Below are positions 24,235 to 33,493 of a stretch of 48,662 nt of DNA, piece after piece (positions within the stretch are counted from its first letter, which is position 1; each line of letters begins with the position of its first letter). Source of the stretch: Phycisphaerales bacterium (GTDB lineage: Bacteria; Planctomycetota; Phycisphaerae; WQYP01); the NCBI GenBank assembly GCA_013044165.1, contig JABEVB010000173.1, positions 1 to 48,662 of the forward strand. The letters are read 5' to 3'. The notes under the pieces were generated by a model that made no database searches, had not been told where the DNA came from, and worked only from the letters and a program-made list of their open reading frames with translations. The translations under genes were made by a program, and so were the position numbers.

Positions 24235-26148
24235 TCAGCGGCGTTTGAATTGACGCTCCAGATCGCGCAGCGTCAGCCGCACCGTGGTCGGCCGGCCATG
24301 CGGGCAATTGCTTGATCGGTCAACCAGTTGGCGGCGCGCAAGCAATGCGGCGATCTCTGCGTCGGTGAGCGGATCGCCCGCCTTAATTGCGGCCTTGCAA
24401 CTGGCCATGTCGAGCACTTCATGGAGCAGGTGCTCATCCTGTAGTTTATCACCCTCTTCAAGCAGATGATCGAGCAGTTGCTTGAGCAGTTCAGCCGGGT
24501 TTAAGCGGCGCAGCAGCGTGGGCAGGCTTTGCACGGCAATGCTGCCGGCGTCGAAATGATTGATCTCGATGCCGAGCCGGGCCAGTAGCGGCCGCACGCG
24601 TTCCACGACGTCGGCCTGTTCGGGCAGCACGGGGACAACCACCGGCAGCAGCAGGCGCTGGGCCTCAAGTGTGCCGCGGCGAATGCGCTCCAGCAATTCT
24701 TCATAAATGATGCGTTCGTGCAGGGCGTGCTGGTCAATAATCACCAGACCATCATCTTCTTCAACGACGATGTAGCTTTGATGAAACTGCTGAAATCGGT
24801 AAGGCCCCGGCACCGGCAGAGATGGGGCGTTGGCACTCATTTGCTTTGCTGCGACGGGTGCCTCTGCCGGGACCGAAGCATCACCATCGGCAGCTTGGCC
24901 AAGTTCCAAAACCGACGGCAGCTCGGCCAACGGAGCGGCCGGCGAAACTGCAAAACTTTGCCCGCCCGGCATGGTGGCGGGCGACACAGGGGCTTCAAAC
25001 TGGCCTGACATTGTGGTTTGCCCGCCGGCTGGAGCCGCCTTAAAGAAGTCGGCCAGCACGCGGCGGGTTTCAGCGGCGGTGTCGCGGGGCCGCCAGGGAG
25101 CAGTTGGCACGGGCTGCGGCACCGCGGCATCGGGGCGAAGCTGCGCCCGCGGCGTAAGGTCGCGGCTGAGCAGACATTCGCGTATGGCTGCGAGCACCGC
25201 ACGGTAGGCGGCATTGGGGTCGCGAAATCGCACCTCTATTTTTTGAGGATGCACATTAACGTCAAAGAGTACCGGCGGCATGGTGATAAACACCACCGCC
25301 ATGGGCTGGTGGCTCGGCTCGATGAGGCCGCGGTAGGCCTCTTTGACGGCGTGCAAAATGGAGCGATCGCGAATAAACCGCCCGTTCAAAAACACATATT
25401 GATAGCGCGCCGTGGCCCGCGCCAAGGCCGGCATGCCCGCGAACGCCGCGACCTGCACCTCAGGCGATTTAAACGCCAGCGGCAGCAGGTTATCGTAATG
25501 GTCACGCCCTACCACCTCGGCAACGCGCAGGCGATGGTCGCTGGTTGCCGCCAAATCCAGTATTTTTCGCCCATTATGCGTGAGCGAAAAGCCGACGTGG
25601 CTCTGCGCCAAGGCCACGCGCACCAGCGCCTCTTGTATATGGCCGAACTCGGCGGTATCGCTGCGCAAAAACTTACGCCGCGCCGGCACACAGTAAAATA
25701 AATCGCGAACCTCTATGCTGGTGCCCACGGGCGCGGCGCACGGCTCGGCCGGGCCTACCGTGCTTTCATGCGCTTCGACTCGCACGCCCTGGGCGTCTTT
25801 GGCTTGGCGCGTGACAAGCGTGAGGTGGCTTACGCCCGCAATGGAAGCCAGCGCCTCGCCGCGAAAGCCCATGGTGTGAATTTCGAATAAATCGTCCATG
25901 GAGCGGATTTTGCTTGTTGCGTGCCGTGCCAGTGATAGCTGCGCCTCATCGGGCGCTATGCCGCCGCCGTTGTCGGCAACACGAATGAGCGTGCGGCCGG
26001 CGTTTTCGACCGTAACGGAAATGGATGTAGCGCCGGCGTCTACGGAGTTTTCGACGAGTTCTTTGACGACGCTGGCGGGACGATCTACCACTTCGCCGGC
26101 GGCGATTTTGTTGATTAAGGCGTCGGACAACAGGCGAATATCAGCCAC
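24235..26148 (-). CDS. mutL: DNA mismatch repair protein MutL
   Basis: MutL couples mismatch recognition by MutS to strand incision. The N-terminal GHKL ATPase has IRLLSDALINKIAAGEVVDRP, the ELVENSVDAGA Mg-binding motif, RVADNGGGI and GFRGEALASIAGV. The C-terminal dimerisation domain carries the metal-binding endonuclease motif DQHA-LHE-RIIYEE and ends with the CPHGRPT motif, so this MutL should nick DNA itself, as in bacteria without MutH. A Pro/Ala-rich linker joins the halves. The start is set at GTG 26148, giving MADIRLLSD as in other MutL proteins (637 residues); TTG 26169 is the alternative with 644. It starts 5 to 26 bases after the ppx stop, so the two are co-transcribed. Confidence 0.95.
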   Translation of the reverse strand: MADIRLLSDALINKIAAGEVVDRPASVVKELVENSVDAGATSISVTVENAGRTLIRVADNGGGIAPDEAQLSLARHATSKIRSMDDLFEIHTMGFRGEALASIAGVSHLTLVTRQAKDAQGVRVEAHESTVGPAEPCAAPVGTSIEVRDLFYCVPARRKFLRSDTAEFGHIQEALVRVALAQSHVGFSLTHNGRKILDLAATSDHRLRVAEVVGRDHYDNLLPLAFKSPEVQVAAFAGMPALARATARYQYVFLNGRFIRDRSILHAVKEAYRGLIEPSHQPMAVVFITMPPVLFDVNVHPQKIEVRFRDPNAAYRAVLAAIRECLLSRDLTPRAQLRPDAAVPQPVPTAPWRPRDTAAETRRVLADFFKAAPAGGQTTMSGQFEAPVSPATMPGGQSFAVSPAAPLAELPSVLELGQAADGDASVPAEAPVAAKQMSANAPSLPVPGPYRFQQFHQSYIVVEEDDGLVIIDQHALHERIIYEELLERIRRGTLEAQRLLLPVVVPVLPEQADVVERVRPLLARLGIEINHFDAGSIAVQSLPTLLRRLNPAELLKQLLDHLLEEGDKLQDEHLLHEVLDMASCKAAIKAGDPLTDAEIAALLARRQLVDRSSNCPHGRPTTVRLTLRDLERQFKRR

Positions 26149-26174
26149 ACATGCACTTTCGCTAAGCAAACCAA

Positions 26175-27824
26175 CTACACCGGCGGGCCGGGCGATATGC
26201 GCACGGTCCGCCCAAACACGCTTTCAAACATATCGGCTTTGTGGCGCGCTGCCCAGAGTTCTAGCTCGGGGTCGGCCTGCGTTAAGATGCGCACGCTGAC
26301 CGTAGCCGCCGCAATGCGCGATCGCAAAGCCCTGACGTTGCCCCAATGGCCGCGGTCCAGCGCTTCGGCAAGGCGGAGCAAGGCGGCGAGCTTGCACACC
26401 ACAGTGCGCTCTGCGGGGGCAAGGCTCATATAGGCCTCGTGGCTTTTTTTGGGAAAGCTGCGGCGGTGGTAACGGGCCACATTGGCAATAATGTCTATTT
26501 CGAGCGGGGCAAAGCCTTCGAGGTCTCCATTTTTTAACAGATAGTACGAATGTTTATGGTGCCCGCTATGGCCGATGTGCCAACCCAGGTCGTGGCCGAG
26601 TGCGGCATATTCCAAAAGTTCGCGGTATTTGTCGGGCAGGTGATGCACGCGCTTAAGCTGATTAAACAGTTCCACGGCCAGCCGCGACACTTGCTGGTGG
26701 TGCTTCTCATCGTAATTGCAGCGGCGGCCAAGCTCGATAACGCTGCGCCGCCGCGGGTCCTGAACCTCCACGGACAGCCGCACCTTGGGCCAGTGGGTTT
26801 GCATGTAGTCTATAATCATGCCTTCGCGCATGGCCCGATCAGATACGTCAATGGCCGGGGCGTTTATCTCTTCAAAAACAAAATTCACCACGGCAGCGCC
26901 GGCGAGAATTTGTTCCGCCCGGCCGGGGTCAAGGCCGGCCACGCCCCGGCGCTCGTCTACGTCCATTTGCAGCAATTCGGTAAATACGTCGTCAAAGTCT
27001 TCGCGGAGCATACGGCTTAAGATGCGGCGGCGGGCTTCCTCTTCGCCGTGAAGGCCGGCGCACATGGCGGCAAGGTTTTCCATCGTGCCGGAGGTGCCGA
27101 TGACGCGCCGCACGCCCAACTCTTTGGCCCGGCGCAATACCGGTCGCAAAAGCTTTTTAATGTGCTTTTGAAGCGCGCGTAAGTCGCGCCGGCTTATGGG
27201 GTCGCTGCGCACAAACTGCTGCGTGAGGCGGCTGGCGCCGACTTTGCGGCTTTCGAGCATAAGAGCTTTTTGCGCGGTGCCCACAATAAACTCCGCCGAG
27301 CCGCCGCCAATGTCCACAATAAGCACCGGTTGATCTTGAAAATCCACCCCCTGGCGAACAGCAAGGTAAATGAGCCGGGCTTCTTCTGATGAGCTTATGA
27401 CGTGGACATCCATACCGAGGCGCTCTTTGGCGGCTTGTACAAAGTCGCCACCGTTGACGCTTTCGCGCACGGCACTTGTGGCATAAGCCAAAACTTTGTC
27501 ACATTCGAGCTGCTGTGCGATGCGCAGGTATCGCCCAAGCACGCTGAGGGTATGCTCCATGCTGCTGCGGGTAAGCACATGCTTTACCAAAGCGGAGTGG
27601 CCGAGCTTGGTGAGGTCTTTTTCGGAGCTTAACACCTTAAAACCGAGCTGCTGGGTAACCTCCACCACCACCATGTGCAGGCTGTTGGTGCCGATGTCTA
27701 TGGCGGCAATTCGCAGACCATGAGGGCTGGGCTGGCTGGGGCGGCGCTTCGCCGTCGTACGGCGCAGGCGTGATGCGTTCCGGTGAACCTCTCGGGCCTT
27801 GGGGTGTTGAGTTTTGGGCGTCAT
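26175..27824 (-). CDS. ppx: Exopolyphosphatase / guanosine pentaphosphatase family protein
   Basis: A 549-residue Ppx/GppA family enzyme that releases phosphate from the ends of polyphosphate or from pppGpp. The ASKHA ATPase-fold N-terminal half shows IAAIDIGTNSLHMVVVEV (about 40-57), the second phosphate-binding loop VDIGGGSAEFIVG, and the GTSGTMENLA segment. The C-terminal half (about 345-500) is the HD-like domain with AALGHDLGWHIGHSGHHKHS. A basic N-terminal 30 residues (RLRRTTAKRRP) precede the core. Length is typical of the long Ppx group. It is the first gene of a pair with mutL. Whether polyphosphate or pppGpp is preferred cannot be told from sequence. Confidence 0.9.
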   Translation of the reverse strand: MTPKTQHPKAREVHRNASRLRRTTAKRRPSQPSPHGLRIAAIDIGTNSLHMVVVEVTQQLGFKVLSSEKDLTKLGHSALVKHVLTRSSMEHTLSVLGRYLRIAQQLECDKVLAYATSAVRESVNGGDFVQAAKERLGMDVHVISSSEEARLIYLAVRQGVDFQDQPVLIVDIGGGSAEFIVGTAQKALMLESRKVGASRLTQQFVRSDPISRRDLRALQKHIKKLLRPVLRRAKELGVRRVIGTSGTMENLAAMCAGLHGEEEARRRILSRMLREDFDDVFTELLQMDVDERRGVAGLDPGRAEQILAGAAVVNFVFEEINAPAIDVSDRAMREGMIIDYMQTHWPKVRLSVEVQDPRRRSVIELGRRCNYDEKHHQQVSRLAVELFNQLKRVHHLPDKYRELLEYAALGHDLGWHIGHSGHHKHSYYLLKNGDLEGFAPLEIDIIANVARYHRRSFPKKSHEAYMSLAPAERTVVCKLAALLRLAEALDRGHWGNVRALRSRIAAATVSVRILTQADPELELWAARHKADMFESVFGRTVRISPGPPV

Positions 27825-27974
27825 GCCTGCAATTCCGGCTGTAATGGTCTCGCGTGCCGCTGCTGGGCCAAAACGATTATGCTGCCGCAGGCAGGGAATG
27901 TAAACGCGCTCCAGCCGGTGAGGTTGTGGGGGTAGTAACCGTGTTGCAACGGCTTGAAGCGGTGCGTGGCGCTG

Positions 27975-28532
27975 CTATTTACCTGCAAGGGCTGTCGGCG
28001 GTTTAAAGGCTTTGCTGTATATGCCGGAGCGGTCGAAGCAGCACACCCGCCGTTTGCCGGCACCCAGCATCGCGCAGGCGCTGGCGACGCGGCGCATGCG
28101 CGTTTTGGGCTGCTTGGTAGAGGTTATCCAGTGAATCCAATCGCGGCGAGCCTTGGGTGTTATGTTTTTCCAGAGCGCCCGCGCTTTGGGTGCTGCGGCA
28201 AAAGCCTGGCGCACATCTGTCGGAACCCGCGGTTCAGGCTCGTCGGGCACCGGTGTCATTTCCAGTGTGACCGCATCGCCTGCCGCTACCCCAGCCGCCA
28301 TCAGCAGTTTGCGGTTCAATTTAAGCCAATGGCCGGCTTGGCCGTCGGGCTGCAGAACCGCGCGAAAGGCAATACCGTTGATAGTGCCCGCGATGGCTAC
28401 CAAGCCCCGCGACGCAAGTTTGGAGCTGGCTTTTTGCGGCAGGATAAGAAACGCCGAGGAGGCGATTTTGACATTGGCTGCCGGACGCTGCAACTTCGCT
28501 TTAAATCGAATTTTGGATGGGGCTTGGGGCAT
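27975..28532 (-). CDS. YdeI/OmpD-associated family protein (DUF1905 plus OmdA)
   Basis: A 185-residue cytoplasmic protein. The ATG 28532 was chosen since GAGG lies just upstream and the frame before it lacks family sequence. Residues about 5-95 fit the DUF1905 beta-barrel domain (IRFKAKLQR, SSAFLILPQKASSKLASRG, KLNRKLLMAAGVAAGDAVTL). Residues about 110-170 fit the OmdA/YdeI domain (PTDVRQAFAAAPKARALWKN, ITPKARRDWIHWITSTKQPK, TRMRRVASACAMLGAGKR). Members have been linked to bacteriocin protection or stress, without a defined reaction. It ends 150 bases upstream of ppx and is preceded by the carboxymuconolactone decarboxylase-like gene, 56 bases away. Confidence 0.85.
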   Translation of the reverse strand: MPQAPSKIRFKAKLQRPAANVKIASSAFLILPQKASSKLASRGLVAIAGTINGIAFRAVLQPDGQAGHWLKLNRKLLMAAGVAAGDAVTLEMTPVPDEPEPRVPTDVRQAFAAAPKARALWKNITPKARRDWIHWITSTKQPKTRMRRVASACAMLGAGKRRVCCFDRSGIYSKAFKPPTALAGK

Positions 28533-28588
28533 CTTTGCCTCGCGTTTTGTTGGGCGCTGCTGATTCAGGCCGAGCGTATCTCTTGCAG

Positions 28589-29173
28589 TTAAGGGGCAGC
28601 CGCACTTGTCCCGGCCGGGCTGGCCGTCGGCAGCGCGCAAAACCCCTGTGCCGGCAAGTCGAGTGCTGAATTAAACTTTGACGACATATTTTGAAACGCT
28701 ATAAGCCCGGTAAGCTCAACGATGAAGTCGTCCGGCCACTGCGCTTTGAGCTGGCGGCGCAAATCATCATCAACGCGGTTGAGCGTCATCGCCTCGGCAT
28801 ATCCCAGCGCGAGGCGCTCCTGGGCGGTAAACAGTTCCGGCGGCTGGGCCTGGCGCCAGTTGGCCAGCGCAGCCACTTTTTCAAGCGATACGCCGCGTTT
28901 GAGCAGCGTTGCGGCGTTAATATCCACACAAAACTCGCAGTGATTAATTTGAGAAACCCGAACCGTCACCAAACTCCGCAAGGCCGGCGGCACCGGCGAC
29001 GAGCCACGATCGAATGCGCCGTAAAGCAAAGCCAATGTGGCAAATACTTTGGGCGAACGCCCCCAGATGAGGCCCGGTTCGAGCACCTGGCCGTACTTGC
29101 GCTTTTGTTTGCTAAAAAAAAGCCTGATGAACCACGGGTAGGTGTTAAGCGGTTTAGAATTAACGGTTTGCAT
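28589..29173 (-). CDS. Carboxymuconolactone decarboxylase (AhpD-like) family protein
   Basis: A 194-residue protein. ATG 29173 was preferred to the TTG at 29245 because it has GGGGA upstream and begins where family resemblance begins. The core (about 60-170) holds VTVRVSQINHCEFCVDINAA, in which the CEFC pair and nearby His correspond to the AhpD CxxC redox motif, followed by AALANWRQAQPPELFTAQER and ALGYAEAMTLNRV. Members act as alkylhydroperoxidase-type thiol reductases or decarboxylases; the CxxC favours the redox type. The last 25 residues are Ala/Pro/Ser-rich. It is probably co-transcribed with the YdeI-like gene downstream. Confidence 0.85.
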   Translation of the reverse strand: MQTVNSKPLNTYPWFIRLFFSKQKRKYGQVLEPGLIWGRSPKVFATLALLYGAFDRGSSPVPPALRSLVTVRVSQINHCEFCVDINAATLLKRGVSLEKVAALANWRQAQPPELFTAQERLALGYAEAMTLNRVDDDLRRQLKAQWPDDFIVELTGLIAFQNMSSKFNSALDLPAQGFCALPTASPAGTSAAAP

Positions 29174-29802
29174 ACGAGTCCCCAAGGTGTTGTTGAGCGG
29201 TGCTGCCGGCGTTTTAGCGGTCCGCGGTTTGGCGAATGATGCCAAACGGGCGGCGGCGACTGCTCAGCACCGCGGCGATGTTTGCGGCATGGGCGGGCCA
29301 CCGGCTTTACCGCGCTCTCACTAACGACGCGACATTATTGTAACCAAGATGGCGCTGAATACAGCATGAAGATGACAAGCCAGAGCGTGAGGGCGCGGCG
29401 GTTTGCCTTGGGCGGCAGTCCGCTTCTTTTTTGGGGGTAATAGGGGAGATTTTTTTTGACGCGGTAATTTTACAGTACGCTGGTGACCAGGTCGCAAATA
29501 ATCGGAAAGCGCTTCAGCGGCTTGACGGTGACGTTTCTCAAAGGTGGCCCAACCATCTCATGTCTTGCTTCAACTGAAATTAGACAAAGGGACTGCGTGG
29601 CCTTAAGGTACAGTCATGTCGTTTGCAGGAGCCCATTTATTCTTGGTCGTACCTGCGCCGGAACTGAAAAGTTCGCCATTCCGCCGGTGCAACATGCTCG
29701 ATCAAGCGTGGGCCACCGCAGGGCAGCAGGCCGTGATTGTGGGCAAGAATAAGGATAGGTTACTGCGCCGGAAATTTTGTGTCTTTGCATGAAGGATTCA
29801 TC
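29174..29802 (+). other. Intergenic region between divergent genes
   Basis: These 629 bases separate the decarboxylase-like gene (minus) from the hydrolase gene (plus). A T-rich stretch with TTTTTTTTGACG occurs near 29451-29462 and could contribute a -35 element for the plus strand, but no matching -10 is convincing. Short open frames carry no recognisable sequence. Confidence 0.35.
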
Positions 29803-30726
29803 ATGAGGTTGGCTGGAATATCGTTGTCGCGGTGGTTGGCGACAGGACGACGCTTTGGGGCGATTTTGGCGTTGGTGTGTTTGGCAACGGTGGTATCTGC
29901 CAAACCGGTAGCCGCCAAAGCTGCTGGAACTATTGCGTGGAAACATCAAACGCTCAGCCAGTGGCATGGTTTTGTCTGCCATCATTTTGTGGTGGCCGGG
30001 AAGGCGTGTTGGGTGGTGGAACCGCATCATTCATTGCCGGGCCATCCCTGGGTGTGGTGCATGAAGTTTGCGGATGCGTTTCCGCACCGCTGCAGCGAAA
30101 TTTCCTTGGTACACAGGGGCTTTTGCCTGGCCGTCATGCAATTTGGTTCCATGCTCGGAAGCCCAAAATCCATGAAACTGGCTGATGCCTTCTACCAAAC
30201 CGTAACGCGTGCGGGCTTGTCGCAAAAGGTTGTGCTCCTCGGAATCAGCCGCGGCGGCCTGTATGCGTATAACTGGGCGGCACTTCATCCGGATCGGGTC
30301 AGTGTGATTTACGGCGATGCGCCCGTGTGCGATTTCAAGAGCTGGCCGGGTGGCTTTGGTAAGGGTCGGGGAAGCCCCGCAGATTGGCGGAACCTTCTCA
30401 AGCAGTACGGTTTTAAAAATAAGGCGGCTGCAATGGCCTGGAAGGGAAATCCAATTGATGAATTGGCCCCGATTGCCAAGGCCAACATTCCGTTGATAAG
30501 CGTGGTCGGCCTCGCCGATCATACGGTGCCACCCGCGGAAAATACCTTTATTTTGGCGGAGCGATACAAGAAACTGGGCGGAGAAATTGTTATCCTTTGC
30601 AAACCCAATATGCATCATCACCCGCATGGTCTTTCACATCCGGGTGTGGTCGTAGATTTTATTGTGCGTCACGCACTCGCACAGTCTGCCGACTTGTGCC
30701 AAAAGATTCAGCAGCCGACAAAGTGA
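29803..30726 (+). CDS. Secreted alpha/beta hydrolase
   Basis: A 307-residue exported hydrolase. ATG 29803 has AAGGA 7 bases upstream; an in-frame start further up (29737) lacks a site. The signal peptide is FGAILALVCLATVVSA with a cut near AKPVAA. The nucleophile elbow is LLGISRGGLYAYNW with Ser149, followed by ALHPDRVSVIYGDAPVCDFK. Near the C-terminus, PLISVVGLADHTVPPAENT should supply the acidic residue and a histidine in MHHHPHGLSHP the base. The LLGISRGG form is common in planctomycete proteins that hydrolyse acetyl or feruloyl esters on polysaccharides, so a carbohydrate esterase role is plausible but unproven. It is monocistronic. Confidence 0.82.
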   Translation: MRLAGISLSRWLATGRRFGAILALVCLATVVSAKPVAAKAAGTIAWKHQTLSQWHGFVCHHFVVAGKACWVVEPHHSLPGHPWVWCMKFADAFPHRCSEISLVHRGFCLAVMQFGSMLGSPKSMKLADAFYQTVTRAGLSQKVVLLGISRGGLYAYNWAALHPDRVSVIYGDAPVCDFKSWPGGFGKGRGSPADWRNLLKQYGFKNKAAAMAWKGNPIDELAPIAKANIPLISVVGLADHTVPPAENTFILAERYKKLGGEIVILCKPNMHHHPHGLSHPGVVVDFIVRHALAQSADLCQKIQQPTK

Positions 30727-31164
30727 ACTCAGCGCATAGCCGCAACCGGCGCCATTTATCATTGGTTGCAGCCTTGAGGTTCATCAGCAGCATGTTCACC
30801 GATGCTTGAACTGCGCGGGCCGCCAAATGGGTTGTGATATATCACGTTATTAATCGCGGCAACGGCCGCTTAAAGATGGTCGGCAAGCCGGCGGATTATC
30901 CAGCGTTTGAGCCTGAGCCTGTTTGGCCGGCCCAAAAGCAAAGACCAGCATAAATTGGTGGATGGCCCGTGGATGGCCCTCTGATCGCTTAAAATGTAAA
31001 TAATGTTGACCTACAATGCTCTGGCAAGACCGTTTAATCTGTGGATAATAACGGTTGGTAGTCGGTGGCGTGCATGGTGCGCGGAGACAATGTTTGGCCA
31101 CCGATGATCGCTTTTTCACCTTGCAACATTAGAATGGTCACAAGCGGCATTTGAGGTTGCGCAC
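30727..31164 (+). other. Intergenic region
   Basis: These 438 bases lie between two secreted-protein genes on the plus strand. A short GCAACC/GGTTGC inverted repeat (about 30741-30769) follows the hydrolase stop but has no T-run. No RNA gene or convincing coding frame was recognised. Confidence 0.35.
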
Positions 31165-31698
31165 ATGAATAGAAAGTTTCTGCTGGCGGGTACGTTATTT
31201 GCGATCATCACAACTTTTGCGCATACGACCTGGGCACTAAGCGCAGCGAACCTGTATAAGCAAGTCGGCACCGATCCTTCCTGGCAACAGATTAAGGCCG
31301 GTGGCCAACTCGTCTTGGGCCACAACTCCAACAAGGGTGTCCGAGGTTCTAAAATTATTGTGAATCTAAAACTTCTACACCGCCTCGAAGCCGCCCCTGG
31401 TGCCACAAACCCCATCGTACGAGATATCGCCATTCACACCGTCGGCAACAGCGCTATCCCACGGCCTGATTTTGCCAGGTGGTCCCGCTGGTATCAGGAG
31501 GACGGCAACGTTCAAATTTTTCGGCTTTTTAAGGGCGAAACGAACGTACGCAATAAACGACCCATGGCCGCAAGAATCGAGGCCTACTATAAAAAGGCGT
31601 GGAAAGCCGGGCCATGGCACGAATGGACGGGTGAATATACGATAATCAAGCCCGGCGGGGCCTGCATATTTCAGGTATTTAACAACAAACGTGTCTAG
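31165..31698 (+). CDS. Secreted lyase/lectin-fold protein, N-terminal part up to an in-frame TAG
   Basis: The gene begins at ATG 31165 with GAGG 8 bases upstream and a signal peptide (FLLAGTLFAIITTFAHTTWA). The next 150 residues resemble a concanavalin-like beta-jelly-roll of the type found in polysaccharide lyases: GQLVLGHNSNKGVRGSK, GNVQIFRLFKGETNVRNKRP, AARIEAYY, WHEWTGEYTIIKPGGACIFQ. A TAG at 31696-31698 ends this frame after VFNNKRV, in the middle of the domain. The same frame continues without shift to 32010 with the expected rest of the domain. So the product is either truncated, read through, or the base is an error. TAG is used as a genuine stop elsewhere in the window. The substrate is unknown. 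Confidence 0.65.
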   Translation: MNRKFLLAGTLFAIITTFAHTTWALSAANLYKQVGTDPSWQQIKAGGQLVLGHNSNKGVRGSKIIVNLKLLHRLEAAPGATNPIVRDIAIHTVGNSAIPRPDFARWSRWYQEDGNVQIFRLFKGETNVRNKRPMAARIEAYYKKAWKAGPWHEWTGEYTIIKPGGACIFQVFNNKRV

Positions 31699-31701
31699 GC
31701 G

Positions 31702-32010
31702 GTGCATCTGGACATGAGCGATCGGGGCAACATCGTAATTGACCCCCGCAGCCACAAGGGCTGGCGGATTATCGCGCGTGACATGGTTGGCAAACCCTTT
31801 TTTGTGCGCGTCCTTGACAATGGCGATGCATGGCGAGTGTATCTCAATGGCAAGTTTATCGAGAGTGGATCGTTCCCATGTCCTGCAAACAGTAAAACAA
31901 CGTTTCGCTGGGGCATGTATGTCGGCGAGCACGTCGTGGCTCACAACATGATGTATTTTGTCAGCGGAGCCACGGTTCGCACGCTAAAGTCTGCTCCTGG
32001 CTCTCACTAG
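31702..32010 (+). CDS. C-terminal part of the TAG-interrupted secreted lyase/lectin-fold protein
   Basis: It is in the same frame as 31165-31698, directly after the TAG at 31696-31698. The sequence AVHLDMSDRGNIVIDPRSHK continues the jelly-roll, and RVLDNGDAWRVYLNGKFIES with FRWGMYVGE are typical closing strands of concanavalin-like polysaccharide-binding or lyase folds. It could only start independently at GTG 31702, which has no ribosome site, so I treat it as part of the gene at 31165. The unbroken protein would be 281 residues including the TAG position. Preservation of the downstream sequence suggests the stop is recent or tolerated. Confidence 0.55.
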   Translation: MHLDMSDRGNIVIDPRSHKGWRIIARDMVGKPFFVRVLDNGDAWRVYLNGKFIESGSFPCPANSKTTFRWGMYVGEHVVAHNMMYFVSGATVRTLKSAPGSH

Positions 32011-32323
32011 GATGGAACTTGTCCGGGGGGTGGCCAGATTACGATCTCGGCGCGAGCTGCGATGTTTTTTGGCGCCCATCAGCAAGCGATGGCGGCGCTG
32101 AAGCTGGCGAAGTTGCGGCACCGGAGCGCCACACCGCCGAAGGAGACCAAAAACCACGTCGCCCCACCGGGTGGGCCAGAAATGCAACGTCTGCATTGCC
32201 GGCGGAACTTGCATACGCATTTTTTAGAGTCGGCTCGATCCTTCGCCGCGCATACGGGGCATTTGAGGCTCATCGCAATCCCGGCCATCACTCGGACAGG
32301 CTCTTGGGTTGCATAACTATTGG
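32011..32323 (+). other. Intergenic region between convergent genes
   Basis: These 313 bases separate the TAG-interrupted gene and the 3' end of the SWIM gene. Open frames here encode nothing recognisable, and I found no hairpin with a T-run on either strand. Confidence 0.35.
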
Positions 32324-33454
32324 CTAATGGGCTTTTTTATTATGGCCGCGTGGCACACGCTTGGTCGTGCGCGGCTTTTGGGCAACCTTTGCTGGTGTCG
32401 AAGCGACCGCCCCGCCATCATCGGCTGCGCGGGCCTGGGCGAGCTTACCCGCTTGACGCAAGGTGACACCTTTGATGCCCGCGACGCTTTTGGCATGCTT
32501 GCGCGTTCCAGCGGATTTTGCAGCCTTGGAGGCCCCCCTCGGCGCCGCCTGCATCGAAGCCGAATCAGATAGTCCGGCAGACGCCACCGAACCGGCGGGC
32601 TTGACCGGATTGGCCATTTTGGATCGCCCGGCAGGTTTAGCGGTTCGCGCCGGTGAGGCCTTTTTTTTCTTGAGGATGTGAGCTTTCGGGCTGGCGGCAT
32701 TTTGGGGGCCGACAACTTCGGCGGGTTCGGCAACCACGGGGGCGGGCGCAGGTTCAAGCTCCACACCAAATACATTCGACAACTGGTCGCCGGCAATGGT
32801 TTTGCGGCGCTTTCCGCCCTCGGTCATCGCCGCAAAGCTCTCAGCCGATGGAATTAATTCAAGATGATTCACCTGCCGCAATGTAAAAAGCAACTCCGGC
32901 TGCGCATCGAGCCGAGCGCCAACACCATACATTACAGCCGCGAGGTGCTTGCACATTCCCGCGAAATCTGGGCAGGAACATTGCATATCTATTTGCGCCG
33001 GGGCCGGAAACAACCCCTTGTCGCGATCGGTCACAATGGCCATAACTTCATTTGAAAGTCGGCCTGCCAGCAGTTCGATGGCGCTGCGAATGCCGCCAGC
33101 GGCGCTTTGCTTAACATGCTGCCAGGTAGCAGCGGGGAGCGGCACGATTTTGATGATAATATCGTAGATACTCGAGCCGGACACCATAGCACGAATAACG
33201 CCCGGCTCAATTTGTAAATCTATCACCGAGCCGTTACGCACATAGGTTCGCCCGCGCGGCAGCCGATTTGAGAAATCGCTGTATGACTCGAGATTTTGGC
33301 ACCAAGCCTTACCCCAAAAGCTTGCCGCGATGGTATAGTCGGCGAGACGCACCGGCGAAAGCTTGCGCCCCGCCTTGGCCAACTTGTGAGTCAATTTGGC
33401 GGCCTCCGCATGACGGCGTGCCACCGGCACATACTTACGGTAGCGAAACCACAT
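32324..33454 (-). CDS. SWIM zinc-finger protein with a basic Lys/Ala/Pro tail
   Basis: A 376-residue protein. The SWIM motif is C159-x-C161 followed by C168-x-H170 in CSCPDFAGMCKHL, which binds zinc and DNA or protein. The N-terminal part (WFRYRKYVPVARRHAEA, ASFWGKAWCQNLESYSDFSN, RLPRGRTYVRNGSVIDLQIE) is typical of the SWIM proteins that accompany SNF2 helicases. Residues about 230-376 are a low-complexity tail rich in Lys, Ala and Pro that resembles a histone H1-like DNA-binding tail and is longer than usual for this family. It starts 39 bases after the stop of the SNF2 helicase gene, so the two form an operon and probably act together. Confidence 0.9.
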   Translation of the reverse strand: MWFRYRKYVPVARRHAEAAKLTHKLAKAGRKLSPVRLADYTIAASFWGKAWCQNLESYSDFSNRLPRGRTYVRNGSVIDLQIEPGVIRAMVSGSSIYDIIIKIVPLPAATWQHVKQSAAGGIRSAIELLAGRLSNEVMAIVTDRDKGLFPAPAQIDMQCSCPDFAGMCKHLAAVMYGVGARLDAQPELLFTLRQVNHLELIPSAESFAAMTEGGKRRKTIAGDQLSNVFGVELEPAPAPVVAEPAEVVGPQNAASPKAHILKKKKASPARTAKPAGRSKMANPVKPAGSVASAGLSDSASMQAAPRGASKAAKSAGTRKHAKSVAGIKGVTLRQAGKLAQARAADDGGAVASTPAKVAQKPRTTKRVPRGHNKKAH

Positions 33455-33493
33455 CAGCCAAGCTCCTGCGTAACGAAATCTACAGGGTGGATA

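Noticed and set aside
31696-31698. TAG as a reassigned sense codon
   Set aside because: Other genes in the window, such as 11966-13369 and ppx, end naturally at TAG.
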